A stretch of 64,000 nucleotides of DNA, taken from the NCBI GenBank assembly GCA_035944555.1, contig DASZAY010000024.1, forward strand, positions 124,001-188,000, given 5' to 3'. Made by a program: the position numbers and the translations under genes. Position 1 is the stretch's first letter. Every line of letters starts with the position of its first letter. The DNA is from CADCWK01 sp035944555. Its GTDB lineage: Bacteria > Chloroflexota > Chloroflexia > Thermomicrobiales > UBA6265. This document shows, in pieces, positions 33,863-43,385 of the stretch. Below the pieces are notes generated by a model. That model was given only the letters and a program-made list of their open reading frames with translations, did not search any database and was not told where the DNA came from.

Positions 33863-33910
33863 ATGAACGGCAACACCCGGGGTGATGCCACCCCGGGTGT
33901 TGCCGTTCAT
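33863..33910 (+). terminator. Strong terminator after LPXTG gene
   Basis: A perfect 21-bp stem begins ATGAACGGCAACACCCGGGG with a GATGCC loop, 53 bases after the stop. Confidence 0.85.
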
Positions 33911-34075
33911 GGTCAGGCCCGGATGTGGAACGTCGCCGATAACGGGTCGGTAGGGTGCGATGGGCCAGCGCGGCCCCGACGGCTCCCTGGTCGCGGCACG
34001 ATCACTGCTTCCGCAGCCGTGGCGGTTCCGGCTGGGGGATCGCCCCACCGCATCTCGTCGACGGACAAGGCCACG

Positions 34076-34819
34076 ATGACCTCCCGATCGCTGCCCCCTT
34101 TGACCGGCCCGGCCCGCGCGCCATCCGCACCCCGCGCGCACAACCGGCCGCACCTGCCGGCGCTCCTCACCGGGCGGCTCACGCTCTCCCTCGCACTCAT
34201 CTGCGGCGCGCTCGCGCTCGGCTATCTCCTGCTCGCCGCGACCGTCGCCGCCAACGAGCGTCCCGGGCCGGATGTCGTCGCCAGTGAAACGCTCAACGGC
34301 TGGTCATCCACGGGGATGGACTGGGTGATGAGCAACATCACTCATCTCGGCGACTCCATCACCGCCAACCTCCTCAGTGTCGCGATGGGCGCCTGGCTCA
34401 TGATTCGCGCCCGGCGACCATGGGCGGCGATCGCCCTTGTCCTGGCCACGCCCGCCGGGCAGTTGCTTATCCACACGCTGAAATCCGCCTCCGCCCGGGA
34501 GCGACCGGATCTGTTCCTGCCACTGGAGGCGGCCGGTGGGTATAGCTTCCCCTCCGGCCATATGTTCACGGCGGTCCTGGCCTGGGGATTACTGGCCGGG
34601 CTGGTCTCGATGCGCCTGCCCGGACGGGCCCGCTGGATCCCGTGGGGCGTCTGGGCGGTCATCGTCGGTAGCGTCGGAATCAGCCGGGTCTACCTCGGCG
34701 CCCACTACGCCAGCGACGTCATTGCCAGCCTGCTCATCGGGATCGCCTGGATCGTCGGCTGGCTGGCCGTCATCGGGCGGCTCATGGCGCTCAGCGATGG
34801 CCGGCGGGAGCATCCATAG
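34076..34819 (+). CDS. PAP2-family membrane phosphatase
   Basis: The 247-residue integral-membrane enzyme has the three PAP2 motifs: KSASARERPD (near residue 136), PSGH in YSFPSGHMF (near 159) with the catalytic His, and SRVYLGAHYASDV (near 202-214) with the nucleophile-pair His and Asp. Six membrane segments are apparent, the first LTLSLALICGALALGYLLLA. Relatives dephosphorylate lipid phosphates such as undecaprenyl pyrophosphate or phosphatidate. AAGG precedes the ATG at 34076; longer frames would include the upstream terminator. Confidence 0.92.
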   Translation: MTSRSLPPLTGPARAPSAPRAHNRPHLPALLTGRLTLSLALICGALALGYLLLAATVAANERPGPDVVASETLNGWSSTGMDWVMSNITHLGDSITANLLSVAMGAWLMIRARRPWAAIALVLATPAGQLLIHTLKSASARERPDLFLPLEAAGGYSFPSGHMFTAVLAWGLLAGLVSMRLPGRARWIPWGVWAVIVGSVGISRVYLGAHYASDVIASLLIGIAWIVGWLAVIGRLMALSDGRREHP

Positions 34820-34937
34820 CGCGTCGTCCCGTCCCCCGGGCGGAAACCGTCAGTCAGCGTCGGCATTGCGATGCATCGTCGCGGCACGCCGTCTGCCTGA
34901 CAAACATCAGACGATCGATCAATCCCGAGGGATGAAT

Positions 34938-35027
34938 ATGCGGAACATCTGGGCAACGGTCATTGGTATCGCGGCCATCGTAGGGGTTATCTCCCTTATC
35001 CTGATTCTCGTCGGCGTCATCGGCTAG
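34938..35027 (+). CDS. 29-residue single-helix membrane peptide
   Basis: A 30-codon frame encodes MRNIWATVIGIAAIVGVISL plus ILILVGVIG: a short polar start and one transmembrane helix. GAGGG six bases before the ATG at 34938 gives a good ribosome binding site (an ATG at 34932 overlaps it), and a hairpin follows downstream. A similar 24-residue peptide is encoded at 60147-60221. The function is unknown; such peptides often regulate membrane complexes or stress responses. Confidence 0.6.
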   Translation: MRNIWATVIGIAAIVGVISLILILVGVIG

Positions 35028-35104
35028 GACTGGCCGCGAGCCACACGCGTGAGTCGCGCGACGTTCGGCGCAACCCGCGGCGTCACTACGGGCAATAGCG
35101 GCCA

Positions 35105-35131
35105 GGATCCCGGCCCGCAAGGCCGGGATTC
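35105..35131. terminator. Bidirectional terminator hairpin
   Basis: Arms ATCCCGGCC and GGCCGGGAT, extended by flanking GG/CC, enclose a CGCAA loop. It lies between the small peptide gene and the convergent kinase gene. Confidence 0.6.
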
Positions 35132-35413
35132 CTGCTGCCTGTCGGGCGATGCCGACGAGCATCGCCGTGGATTGCCCCGTAGCTCCGCAACGTGGGCGCT
35201 GCTGGACATATGGCTTGACCGCCGCGTCGCTGGTCGCCTGTGCCTCGTACCCGCCGTTGGCCCCGAGCATCAGGGTCCCGGGACTTGCGATGAATCCGTC
35301 CCAGCCAGGCTCCACACGCCCGGCCGTACCACTGGGCTGACGGCGACCAGGACGGGCAATCCGTCGTGGCGTTGCCCGCCGGGGGGGACTGCCGCGGATC
35401 TACGGGTCCGGAT
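35132..35413. other. Intergenic region before kinase gene end, no gene seen
   Basis: About 280 bases with neither a supported frame nor clear repeats; they complete the gap between the peptide gene and the convergent kinase gene. Confidence 0.4.
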
Positions 35414-38236
35414 CTATCCCTCGCCCGGGGATACCGTCGCCGGCAGCCAGAGGGTCATCGTCGTCCCGCTCCCCTCGCCGTCGCTTTCGGCCCACAGCCG
35501 ACCACCATGAGCGCGCACGATTTCCCGGCAGATGTAGAGCCCGAGTCCCATCCCGGGGATGCTGCTGGCTGCCGCATTGGCTGCCCGGTTGAACGGCTCG
35601 AAGATCGTCTCGACGTCCTCAGCCGGCAGCCCGATCCCCGTATCCTGTACCCGCAGCGTCGCACCGCAGTCATCCTGAGTGAGCGTCACCCGGATCTGTC
35701 CGCCCTCCGGCGAGTACTTGAGCGCATTGTCGATCAGGTTGACCAGCACCTGCCGGATCCGATCCGGGTCGATCTCCACTGGCCGGGCCGTCGGCTCGAG
35801 CGCGATGGACAACCGGTTGCGCGACCGATCCAGGTGTGGCGAGCGCAGCGTGGTTCGCACCAGTTCGGCCAGGTCAGTCGGCTGCATCCGGGCGCCGAGC
35901 TGAGCCGTCTCCGACGACTGCAGCCGGGCGACGTCGAACAGATCGTCGACCAGCGTCGCCATCCTGTCGGTACTCTCGAGCAGATTCCCGGCGTAGCGCT
36001 CCAGTCGCGCCGGATCGGGATTGCCACGCCGGATCGCCCGGAGCAGCAGCTCGGCCGATCCCTTGATCCCGGTGATCGGGGTCCGCAGCTCGTGCGCGCC
36101 GATCGAGAGAAAGCGATCCCGGGCCACCACGGCCCGCTCGGCGACCTGCCGCGCCTGCTCTCGCTCCTCCTCGCTCCGCTTCCGGGCGGTGATGTCCTCG
36201 AAAAGCACCGCCACCCGTCGCTGTTCCGGCTGGCCAATCCGGTAGGCGTACAGGCTCAACCAGCGGTCCAGCGCCGCCGCCTCCTGCTCGAACCGGATGG
36301 CTTCCCCTGTCAGCGCGACCTCACCGTAGACGTCGAACCAGCGCTGCTCGTGGTTGGGTATGAGCTCCCGCATCCGGCGCCCGACGGCATCGATGAGCCC
36401 GGTGTTGCGCTCGAACGCCGGGTTGATCTCCAGGAACCGGTAGTCGATGGGGTGCCCGTCGGCGTCGAAGATCATCTCGATGGTGCAGAATCCCTGATCC
36501 ATCGACTCGAACAACGCCTGGTAACGCTCCTCGCCACTGCGCAAGGCCTCGTCGATCCGGCGCCGCTCGGTGATGTTCCGGAAGTTACCGACCAGGGCCC
36601 TGATCGTCGGCGTTTCGAGGTGGTTCGCGATCGACGTCTCCAGCCAGACCCAGTGGCCGTCGCGGTGGCGGACACGGTACTCGTGGGTACCGAACCCGTC
36701 CGGACGACTCGCGATTCCCTCGATCCAGGCTCCTACCCCGGGGGCATCATCCGGGTGAAGATAGGGCCGGATGTCGTGTCCTTCGATCTCGTCCGGCCGG
36801 TACCCCAGTACCGTCACGATCGAATCGGACGAATACAGGATCAGGCCGTCAGTCGAGACCAGCTGGATCGCGTCGGCACTGTGCTGGATCAGGGTCCGGA
36901 ATCGCTCCTCGCTGGCACGCAACATCGCCTGAGTGTGGGCCATCTCGAAGGCGGACCATGTCCGGTCGGCGACCTCGCGCAGGAGCGTGCGGTCCTCTTC
37001 CGACCAGGTCCGTGGGACGGGGTCGACGGCGTAGAGGTAGGCGATCAGCCGGTCGCCCCGGAGCAGCGGGATCATCGCCGCGGCTCCGAGGTTGCGATCC
37101 CTGGCGGCGTCGGATCCGCCCGGTTTCCAGTTCTCGGCATCCCGGATATCGCCGGTAAAGATGCTCTCGCCCCGGTGGAGCGCCGGCCCCAGGCCAGAAC
37201 CGAAATCGGACAGCCGGCTGGAGAACCCTTCGAGCGATGGCATCCGCCCGTCGCCGTACTCCCCGCCGGCACGGATCGTGTCCCCGTCCTCTCCGACCAC
37301 CGCATACCCGATCGCCGAGACGCCCAGGCGGTGAGCCAGCATGCGCGCCGCGACCTGCATCACCTCGGCCGGGTCTGCGAGCGGACGGAGCTGGTCACTC
37401 AGTTCGAGCAGGAATCGCTGGCGCTCCTCGCTCTGGCGCAGGCTGACATCCGACTGGCGGCGATCGGTGACGTCGGTCAGCAGCATGGCGACCCGCGACG
37501 AGGCATGGGGAACGGTCCGGACCTCGAACCAGCGCCCGACCGCCGCGACGAACCCCTCATAGGTGGACGGCTCGCCCGTCGTGAACGCCTGCTCTGCTTG
37601 GTCGATCCACTGGTCCTCGACGGCTGGCAGGATGTCCCGCAGGGTCAACCCGACCGGTGAGTCCCCAGTGAACCCGGTCACGGACCGGAACGCCCGGTTC
37701 ACGACAACGAATCGCAGGTCCTGCAGCCGACCGTCGGCCTCACGGACCGGCGACATCAGACAGAACCCGCTGTCGATCGCGTCGAACAGCGAGAGGTAGA
37801 GGTCGTCCGGCGTCCCATCCTGCTCCGAACCAGGCTCCTTCGCCTGCCTGAGCGATGCGGCAGTGTGCAGGGACAGGGACAATCGCCCCGGACCCCGTTC
37901 GCTGTCGGCCTGTAGCTGGACCTCGTGTGACTCCCCGGCGTTCGCCCGGACCGCGAACCGGACCGGGTCAGCCGAGACCAGTGCGCGGTGGGCAGCCGTA
38001 ATCCAGCCAGGACCGAGCGCCTCGGTAAGGACTGCCGATTCGTCGCTGGTCCGGTCAGCCTCGTTCGGCAACTTCAGCCAGGCGCGGAGAACGGAATTGG
38101 CATGGAGGAGCCGAAGGGACGTCGGTGGCCCACCCTCCCCCGGAGTTACTTCAATCAGTGCGATACCGTCGCCGGACGCCTCAGCCACACTGTCCCAGGC
38201 CTCGTCCACGTCCGCCAATTCGCCGGTCGTTCTCAA
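35414..38236 (-). CDS. Soluble multi-PAS/GAF sensor histidine kinase
   Basis: The 940-residue kinase has no membrane helix, so it senses cytoplasmic signals. In order it has two PAS-like domains (about 15-265), a GAF domain (275-435; ARMLAHRLGVSAIGYAVVGE), PAS domains at 440-560 (HRDGHWVWLETSI) and 565-690, the HisKA helix with the phospho-acceptor in SIGAHELRTPITGIKG (near 715), and the ATPase domain with DNALKYSPEGGQ, DTGIGLP and GMGLGLYICREI. The start is a TTG with a weak site, so a start slightly downstream is possible. No response regulator is adjacent; the single-domain regulator at 51045 is one candidate partner. Confidence 0.92.
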   Translation of the reverse strand: MRTTGELADVDEAWDSVAEASGDGIALIEVTPGEGGPPTSLRLLHANSVLRAWLKLPNEADRTSDESAVLTEALGPGWITAAHRALVSADPVRFAVRANAGESHEVQLQADSERGPGRLSLSLHTAASLRQAKEPGSEQDGTPDDLYLSLFDAIDSGFCLMSPVREADGRLQDLRFVVVNRAFRSVTGFTGDSPVGLTLRDILPAVEDQWIDQAEQAFTTGEPSTYEGFVAAVGRWFEVRTVPHASSRVAMLLTDVTDRRQSDVSLRQSEERQRFLLELSDQLRPLADPAEVMQVAARMLAHRLGVSAIGYAVVGEDGDTIRAGGEYGDGRMPSLEGFSSRLSDFGSGLGPALHRGESIFTGDIRDAENWKPGGSDAARDRNLGAAAMIPLLRGDRLIAYLYAVDPVPRTWSEEDRTLLREVADRTWSAFEMAHTQAMLRASEERFRTLIQHSADAIQLVSTDGLILYSSDSIVTVLGYRPDEIEGHDIRPYLHPDDAPGVGAWIEGIASRPDGFGTHEYRVRHRDGHWVWLETSIANHLETPTIRALVGNFRNITERRRIDEALRSGEERYQALFESMDQGFCTIEMIFDADGHPIDYRFLEINPAFERNTGLIDAVGRRMRELIPNHEQRWFDVYGEVALTGEAIRFEQEAAALDRWLSLYAYRIGQPEQRRVAVLFEDITARKRSEEEREQARQVAERAVVARDRFLSIGAHELRTPITGIKGSAELLLRAIRRGNPDPARLERYAGNLLESTDRMATLVDDLFDVARLQSSETAQLGARMQPTDLAELVRTTLRSPHLDRSRNRLSIALEPTARPVEIDPDRIRQVLVNLIDNALKYSPEGGQIRVTLTQDDCGATLRVQDTGIGLPAEDVETIFEPFNRAANAAASSIPGMGLGLYICREIVRAHGGRLWAESDGEGSGTTMTLWLPATVSPGEG

Positions 38237-38378
38237 GAAGTCTCACCCAACCGCGCCGACCAGCCTGCCTCGGCCAGCCAGTGTCCCACCCGGATGCGAT
38301 GTGCCGCTCGGTATCATCCGAATCATACGTGATCTGGACAATACCAGTTCGAATCGGACCAGAAGACGAGCCGAAATG

Positions 38379-38397
38379 TACCCCCAGGGGGTATAAT
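38379..38397 (+). promoter_or_regulatory. CsoR-type copper operator overlapping copA -10 box
   Basis: TACCCCCAGGGGGTA (38379-38393) is a perfect palindrome matching the CsoR copper-sensor consensus. It runs into TATAAT (38392-38397), a consensus -10 box, so bound apo-CsoR would block polymerase and copper would release it. The copper ATPase start is 73 bases downstream. Confidence 0.85.
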
Positions 38398-38469
38398 GGT
38401 TTCATGCAGGCTGGCCAGGGCGCATTCGGGCCCGGACCAGAATTCAGAACCTCGCTCAGGGAGCTCATC

Positions 38470-41400
38470 ATGGCCGCTTCACCTGTCACGCCCACCGCAA
38501 CGACCACCGATCACGACACCGTGCTGATCGATGTCGAGGGAATGACCTGCGCGTCGTGCGTCCGGCGCGTGGAACGGTCGTTGGGCAAGGTCGCCGGCGT
38601 CGACACCGTCGCGGTCAACCTGGCCACCGAGCGGGCCACCATCACCTACGATCCGACCGCGACGTCGCCGGAGGACCTTGCCGCCGCGGTTACCAAGGCA
38701 GGTTACCGTCCCGGCCGGGTCGAGACGCCGAGCGCCCCGACTCCGGCGGCGAAGCCCCGGCTCGCGACGTTGCCGGTGATCCAGCCGGAGCTGCAGCCCG
38801 TGGCGGCCCCCGAGTCCTTGCCCGCATCGGGTGACGATCCGCGCCGCTCTTCCATTGAAGACACCGAATTCAGGGACATCGCGTTCCCCGTCGAAGGGAT
38901 GACCTGCGCGTCATGCGTTCGCCGGGTCGAGCGGTCGCTGGCGAAGGTCGATGGCGTCGAGACGGTTGCCGTCAACCTCGCGACCGAGCGGGCAACGGTC
39001 ACCTATCACCCGGATGTCACCGAACCGGACGCCCTCCGGCAGGCAATCGAGCGAGCCGGCTACCGCGTCTCGGCAATACCCTCGCCGGCCTCCTCGCCGT
39101 CTTCGGACGCCGTCAGCGCACCAACTGCCCGATCCCTGCCCGTCCTGCGTCCCGCCACGGCGAGCCGCGCGGAGCCGGCCCCCGCCGCGCCCGACGAGCG
39201 CAGCCTGCGTCGCGACGCCGAGATCGCCGACCTGCGCCGCAAGTCGTTCGTCTCGCTGGCGATCGGCATCGTGATGATGGCGCTGATGTACATCCCGACC
39301 CCACTGAGCATGGCCACGATCGCCCCGGCAATGCTGGTCGCCGCGACCATCGTCCAGGTCTGGGCCGGGTCCATCTTCTACCGTGCGACGTGGGCGGCCG
39401 CGCGCCACGGCGCAGCCAACATGAACACCCTCGTCGCCGTTGGCACCAGCGTCGCCTGGGGCTACAGCGCCTTTGTCGTCCTCTGGCCTCACCTCGCCGA
39501 CCGCTGGGGCCTGCCGATGGACCTCTACTTCGAATCGGCCGTGGTCGTCATCGCCCTGATCCTGATGGGTCGCTGGCTGGAGGCGCGGGCCAAGCGCTCG
39601 ACCGCCGACGCCATCCGCGCCCTGATGGGATTGCAGGCCCGGACGGCCCGGGTAATCCGCGATGGCGTGGAGCAGGACGTACCGCTCGACCAGGTCGTCC
39701 CCGGTGACCTCGTCCGGGTCCGGCCCGGCGAGAAGGTCCCCGTCGACGGGACGATCACCGAGGGGCAGTCCGCGGTGGACGAGAGCATGCTGACCGGCGA
39801 GAGCCTGCCCGTCGACAAGGGGCCGGGCGACGGCGTCATCGGAGCGACGATCAACGGCGCCGGCGGCTTCGTCTTCCGGGCCGAGCGGGTCGGGGCCGAA
39901 ACGACGCTGGCTCAGATCGTCCGGATGGTCGAGGACGCGCAGGGCACCAAGGCGCCGATGCAGCGGCTGGCCGACACCGTGTCTGGCTATTTCGTCCCGA
40001 TCGTTCTCGGACTTGCGACGGTCACCTTCATCGGCTGGTGGCTGTTCGCCAGCGCGTCCCTGCCCGACCCGGCCCTGACCATCGCCGTCACCACCGCGAT
40101 CGCCGTGCTGGTCATCGCCTGCCCCTGTGCACTCGGACTGGCCGCACCGACCGCGATCATGGTCGGCACGGGCAAGGCGGCCGAGTCCGGCGTCCTGATC
40201 CGCGGAGGCGAGGCACTGGAACAGGCCCGCCGGATCGACACGATCATCCTCGACAAGACCGGCACGCTGACCCGCGGCAAGCCTGTCGTCACCGGGATCG
40301 ACGCGACCCACGACCGGGATGACGCGACCCTGCTCCGGCTAGCCGCCGCCGTCGAGGTCGGCTCGGAGCACCCGCTGGGCGCGGCGATCATCGCGGCCGC
40401 CAGCGAGCGGGGGCTCGTTCTCCCCGCCGCCACCGACTTCGCCTCCGCCACCGGGCAGGGTGTCACGGCGACGGTCGAGGGCCAGCGCGTCGCGATCGGC
40501 AATCGCCGTCTGCTCGCGGCTGAGGGCGTTGCCGACGACGCGATCGCGACGGCCGAGGCCACCGGGGCCACGGTCGCGGCAGATGGCGGCACCCCACTCC
40601 ATGTCGCGATCGACGGCCGCTACGCCGGCACCATCGCCGTCGCTGACACGTTGCGGGACGAGTCGGCCGGCGCGGTCGAACAGCTCCGGGCGCTGGGGCT
40701 GGACGTCTGGATGGTGACCGGTGATCACCAGGCCACCGCTGACGCCATCGCCAGCCGGGCCGGGATCGCGCCGGACAACGTCCTCGCCGAGGTCCTGCCT
40801 GCCCAGAAGGCGCACGTCGTCGCCAACCTCCAGGCCGAGGGCCGCGTCGTCGCGATGGTCGGCGACGGCATCAACGACGCCCCGGCGCTGGCCGGTGCCG
40901 ACCTCGGTATCGCGATCGGGACCGGGACCGATGTGGCGATGGCCGCCTCCGACATCACCCTGATCGGTGGCGACCCGCGCGGCATCATCACCGCGATCGC
41001 GCTGTCCCGCCGGACGGTCGGCACGATCCGGCAGGGGTTGTTCTGGGCGTTCGCCTACAACGTCGCCCTGATCCCGGTCGCGATGGGCATCCTCTACCCC
41101 GCCTTCGGCATCCTGCTGACCCCGATCATCGCCGCCGCCGCGATGGCGATGTCCAGCGTCTCCGTCGTCGCGAACGCGCTCCGGCTGCGCGGGTTCCGTC
41201 GCCCGGAGACGGCCACGGAGATCCTTCACCCGCCGCTCCGGCAGCGGCTGGCCGACGGTGGCTTCCTGGTCGCGATCGGGCTGCTGGCGCTGGCCATCGG
41301 CGCCGGCGCGATCTGGCTGGCCGATGTCTCCGGCGCCAACGACCGCGGCCACAGCTTCGCCAACGCCGGGACGGTCGTCGAGGACGGCGGCACGATGGAC

Positions 41401-41478
41401 GGCATGGAAGGTATGGATGGGATGAGCGAGTCCAACGGGATCACCGTCCCGCAGGCTGTCCCGTCCTCCGGCCACTGA
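38470..41478 (+). CDS. copA: Copper-exporting P1B-type ATPase
   Basis: The 1002-residue pump exports Cu(I). It has two N-terminal metal-binding domains with GMTCASCVRRVERSL (residues ~24 and ~142), separated by Pro/Ala linkers. The ATPase core shows MLTGESLPV (~440), the membrane metal site CPCALGL (~550), DKTGTLT with the phosphorylated Asp (~595), SEHPLG (~632) and GDGINDAPAL (~797). The C-terminus ends in a Met/Gly-rich tail (MDGMEGMDGMSES) that may bind copper. GGGAG six bases before the ATG at 38470 sets the start over the upstream in-frame ATG at 38404. The upstream CsoR operator makes copper induction very likely. Confidence 0.96.
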   Translation: MAASPVTPTATTTDHDTVLIDVEGMTCASCVRRVERSLGKVAGVDTVAVNLATERATITYDPTATSPEDLAAAVTKAGYRPGRVETPSAPTPAAKPRLATLPVIQPELQPVAAPESLPASGDDPRRSSIEDTEFRDIAFPVEGMTCASCVRRVERSLAKVDGVETVAVNLATERATVTYHPDVTEPDALRQAIERAGYRVSAIPSPASSPSSDAVSAPTARSLPVLRPATASRAEPAPAAPDERSLRRDAEIADLRRKSFVSLAIGIVMMALMYIPTPLSMATIAPAMLVAATIVQVWAGSIFYRATWAAARHGAANMNTLVAVGTSVAWGYSAFVVLWPHLADRWGLPMDLYFESAVVVIALILMGRWLEARAKRSTADAIRALMGLQARTARVIRDGVEQDVPLDQVVPGDLVRVRPGEKVPVDGTITEGQSAVDESMLTGESLPVDKGPGDGVIGATINGAGGFVFRAERVGAETTLAQIVRMVEDAQGTKAPMQRLADTVSGYFVPIVLGLATVTFIGWWLFASASLPDPALTIAVTTAIAVLVIACPCALGLAAPTAIMVGTGKAAESGVLIRGGEALEQARRIDTIILDKTGTLTRGKPVVTGIDATHDRDDATLLRLAAAVEVGSEHPLGAAIIAAASERGLVLPAATDFASATGQGVTATVEGQRVAIGNRRLLAAEGVADDAIATAEATGATVAADGGTPLHVAIDGRYAGTIAVADTLRDESAGAVEQLRALGLDVWMVTGDHQATADAIASRAGIAPDNVLAEVLPAQKAHVVANLQAEGRVVAMVGDGINDAPALAGADLGIAIGTGTDVAMAASDITLIGGDPRGIITAIALSRRTVGTIRQGLFWAFAYNVALIPVAMGILYPAFGILLTPIIAAAAMAMSSVSVVANALRLRGFRRPETATEILHPPLRQRLADGGFLVAIGLLALAIGAGAIWLADVSGANDRGHSFANAGTVVEDGGTMDGMEGMDGMSESNGITVPQAVPSSGH

Positions 41479-41582
41479 GGATTCGTCAGCGGACTCGCCA
41501 TCCCGTCCCGGCGCCCGGCTACACTGCCGGCCGGTGCGCCGGGACGTGCCGATCCTACCTATACCACCAGGAGCAACGATCG

Positions 41583-42587
41583 ATGACGACGCGGCCCGCG
41601 ATCGGGATGATGTTCATACGCTCGTGGGCCCCGGAGGCCCTGGTCCCCACCTCACGGCAGGCTGAGTCCGGCGGGCTGGATGAGCTCTGGGTGATCGAGG
41701 ACACCTGCTTCACCGCCGGGTTCTCGCAGGCCGCCACCGCGCTGGCCGTCACGGACCGGCTCACGGTCGGCCTCGGGATCGTCCCCGCCGTCGTCCGGTC
41801 CCCCGTGATCACCGCGATGGAGATCGCGACGCTGGCCCGGATCCACCCTGGCCGCTTCCTGCCCGGTATCGGGCACGGCGTGGCGGAATGGATGGATCAG
41901 CTCGGGCTGAGGCCGCCGTCCTGGCTGGCCGCGATCGAGGAGACGACAACCGCCGTCCGTGGTCTGCTGGCCGGCGACGAGGTGTCGGTGGACGGGCGAA
42001 CCGTCCATCTCGACCACGTGCAACTGGACACCCCTCCAGCGCGGGTCCCGCCCGTCTCGCTTGGCGTGCAGGGCGAGAAGTCGCTGGCACTCTCCGGCCG
42101 CGTCGCAGACGGCACGATCCTGACCGAGTATTCGTCGCCGGATTACGTCCGGTGGGCCCGAGAGCAGATCCTCGCCGGCGCCGCCGAGGCAGGACGATCC
42201 GGCGACGATCACCGCCTGACCGTCTACCTCTGGGCCGACGTCGACCGCGACGACCCAGCCCGCGCCCGGGACGGACTCCGCCGGCAGATCGCCGAGGGGC
42301 TGGCCAGTGGCGCCTTCAGGGTTCAGACGTCCGCCGTCGCCCTGCCCTTCCACGCTGACCTCGCCGAACTGACACAGGACGCTGACGCCGCGTCCATCGA
42401 GCGCGGGCTACGGGACGACTGGCTGGACCACTTCGCCGCCGCCGGCACACCCGAACAGGTCGCCGCCGCCATCGACCGCATCGCCGCGGCGGGCGCCGAT
42501 GCGGTCGTCCTCGTCGCGCCGACCCCGTCCGACCCGGCCGCCTGGCTGGGACGCGTCACGGAGCAGCTCCTGCCAATACTCCTCTGA
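41583..42587 (+). CDS. Luciferase-like (LLM) F420/FMN-dependent oxidoreductase
   Basis: The 334-residue TIM-barrel protein shows LLM landmarks: LTVGLGIVPAVVRSPVITAM, RIHPGRFLPGIGHGVAEWMD, VSLGVQGEKSLALSGRVADG and a C-terminal AAGTPEQVAAAIDRIAAAGA. In this branch F420 is the usual cofactor. The substrate is not evident. AGGAG nine bases before the ATG sets the start. It is a single gene between copA and a convergent DHFR-like gene. Confidence 0.9.
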   Translation: MTTRPAIGMMFIRSWAPEALVPTSRQAESGGLDELWVIEDTCFTAGFSQAATALAVTDRLTVGLGIVPAVVRSPVITAMEIATLARIHPGRFLPGIGHGVAEWMDQLGLRPPSWLAAIEETTTAVRGLLAGDEVSVDGRTVHLDHVQLDTPPARVPPVSLGVQGEKSLALSGRVADGTILTEYSSPDYVRWAREQILAGAAEAGRSGDDHRLTVYLWADVDRDDPARARDGLRRQIAEGLASGAFRVQTSAVALPFHADLAELTQDADAASIERGLRDDWLDHFAAAGTPEQVAAAIDRIAAAGADAVVLVAPTPSDPAAWLGRVTEQLLPILL

Positions 42588-42621
42588 CCATGGGCCAACC
42601 CATCGCTCCCGCGCCGCGTGA

Positions 42622-43233
42622 TCAGGCGCGCGCGTTGCGGGCGGCGTAGCGAACGAGGAAGGCGTCGCTGCCGAGGTACGGCGTGATGTCGAGCAGCCGC
42701 AACCGGTCGGTCAGGCCACCGGTGAACGCGGGGACGCCGCCGCCAAAGACGTACGGCCCGTAGGTCAGGTGGAGCTCGTCGACCAGGCCCGCCGCCAGCA
42801 GGTCGTTCCAGAGGTAGTGTGAGGCGAAGATCAGGATGTCGCCCCCGTCGGCCCGCCGCCGCAGCTCATCGACCACGCCGTGCGCGTCGGCCCGCCGGAC
42901 GACCTTGGTCTCCGGCCAGTTGCCCTCGACGGTCTCCGGCAGCGAATCCGAGACGACCACCTTGTCCAGATCCTGCAACAGCCCGGCAAACAGGCGGTTG
43001 ACCTGGTCGGTCTTGTCTTCCGGGTCGGCGGGCTCCTTTGGGATCACGCCGAAAGCGGAGCGGAACCCCTCCCAGCTGTCGCGACCCAGCAGCAGGGTGC
43101 TTGCGGCACGCGCACGCTCGGCGTTGTAGTCGTCGAACTCCGAGCCGGTCGACCGCAGATCGATGATCTCCCCGTTCGGTCCCGAGAACATCCCGTCCAG
43201 TGTCACGACGTTGGTGACGATGACCTTCCGCAT
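42622..43233 (-). CDS. Dihydrofolate-reductase/RibD-C family protein
   Basis: The 203-residue protein has the RibD C-terminal/DHFR-like NADPH-binding fold: VIVTNVVTLDGMFSGPNGEI, LLLGRDSWEGF, KVVVSDSLPET, and DILIFASHYLWNDLLAAGLV with VDELHLTYGPYVFGGG. Most members are reductases of unknown substrate rather than true DHFR. AGGAGG stands six bases before the ATG. It converges on the LLM gene. Confidence 0.88.
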   Translation of the reverse strand: MRKVIVTNVVTLDGMFSGPNGEIIDLRSTGSEFDDYNAERARAASTLLLGRDSWEGFRSAFGVIPKEPADPEDKTDQVNRLFAGLLQDLDKVVVSDSLPETVEGNWPETKVVRRADAHGVVDELRRRADGGDILIFASHYLWNDLLAAGLVDELHLTYGPYVFGGGVPAFTGGLTDRLRLLDITPYLGSDAFLVRYAARNARA

Positions 43234-43358
43234 GGATCCTCCTGTCAGACGAACCGTGACCGGGCGTGGACTGACTCCCCTCCTGGCAGGATACGGTCCG
43301 GTCGTCGGTGGTCACATCTTCCGGATTGCGGTTCCTCGCCCGGATACTCCCGATTGAT

Positions 43359-43380
43359 GTTGCGGGATCGGTCCCGCAAC
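43359..43380 (-). terminator. Hairpin after small ORF
   Basis: Arms GTTGCGGGA and TCCCGCAAC with a TCGG loop. It lies just downstream (minus strand) of the 39-codon frame at 43386-43505. Confidence 0.55.
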
Positions 43381-43385
43381 GCTGA

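Noticed and set aside
35366..37660. Plus-strand open frame of 764 codons opposite the histidine kinase
   Set aside because: Its Arg/Pro/Asp-rich composition is typical of a shadow frame; the minus strand encodes clear PAS, HisKA and ATPase motifs.
38404..38469. Upstream ATG for copA at 38404
   Set aside because: There is no ribosome binding site before it, whereas GGGAG stands six bases before the ATG at 38470, where the usual N-terminus begins.
38911..41475. Minus-strand frames of 466 and 378 codons opposite copA
   Set aside because: They are Arg/Gly/Asp-rich shadow frames; copA motifs fill the plus strand.
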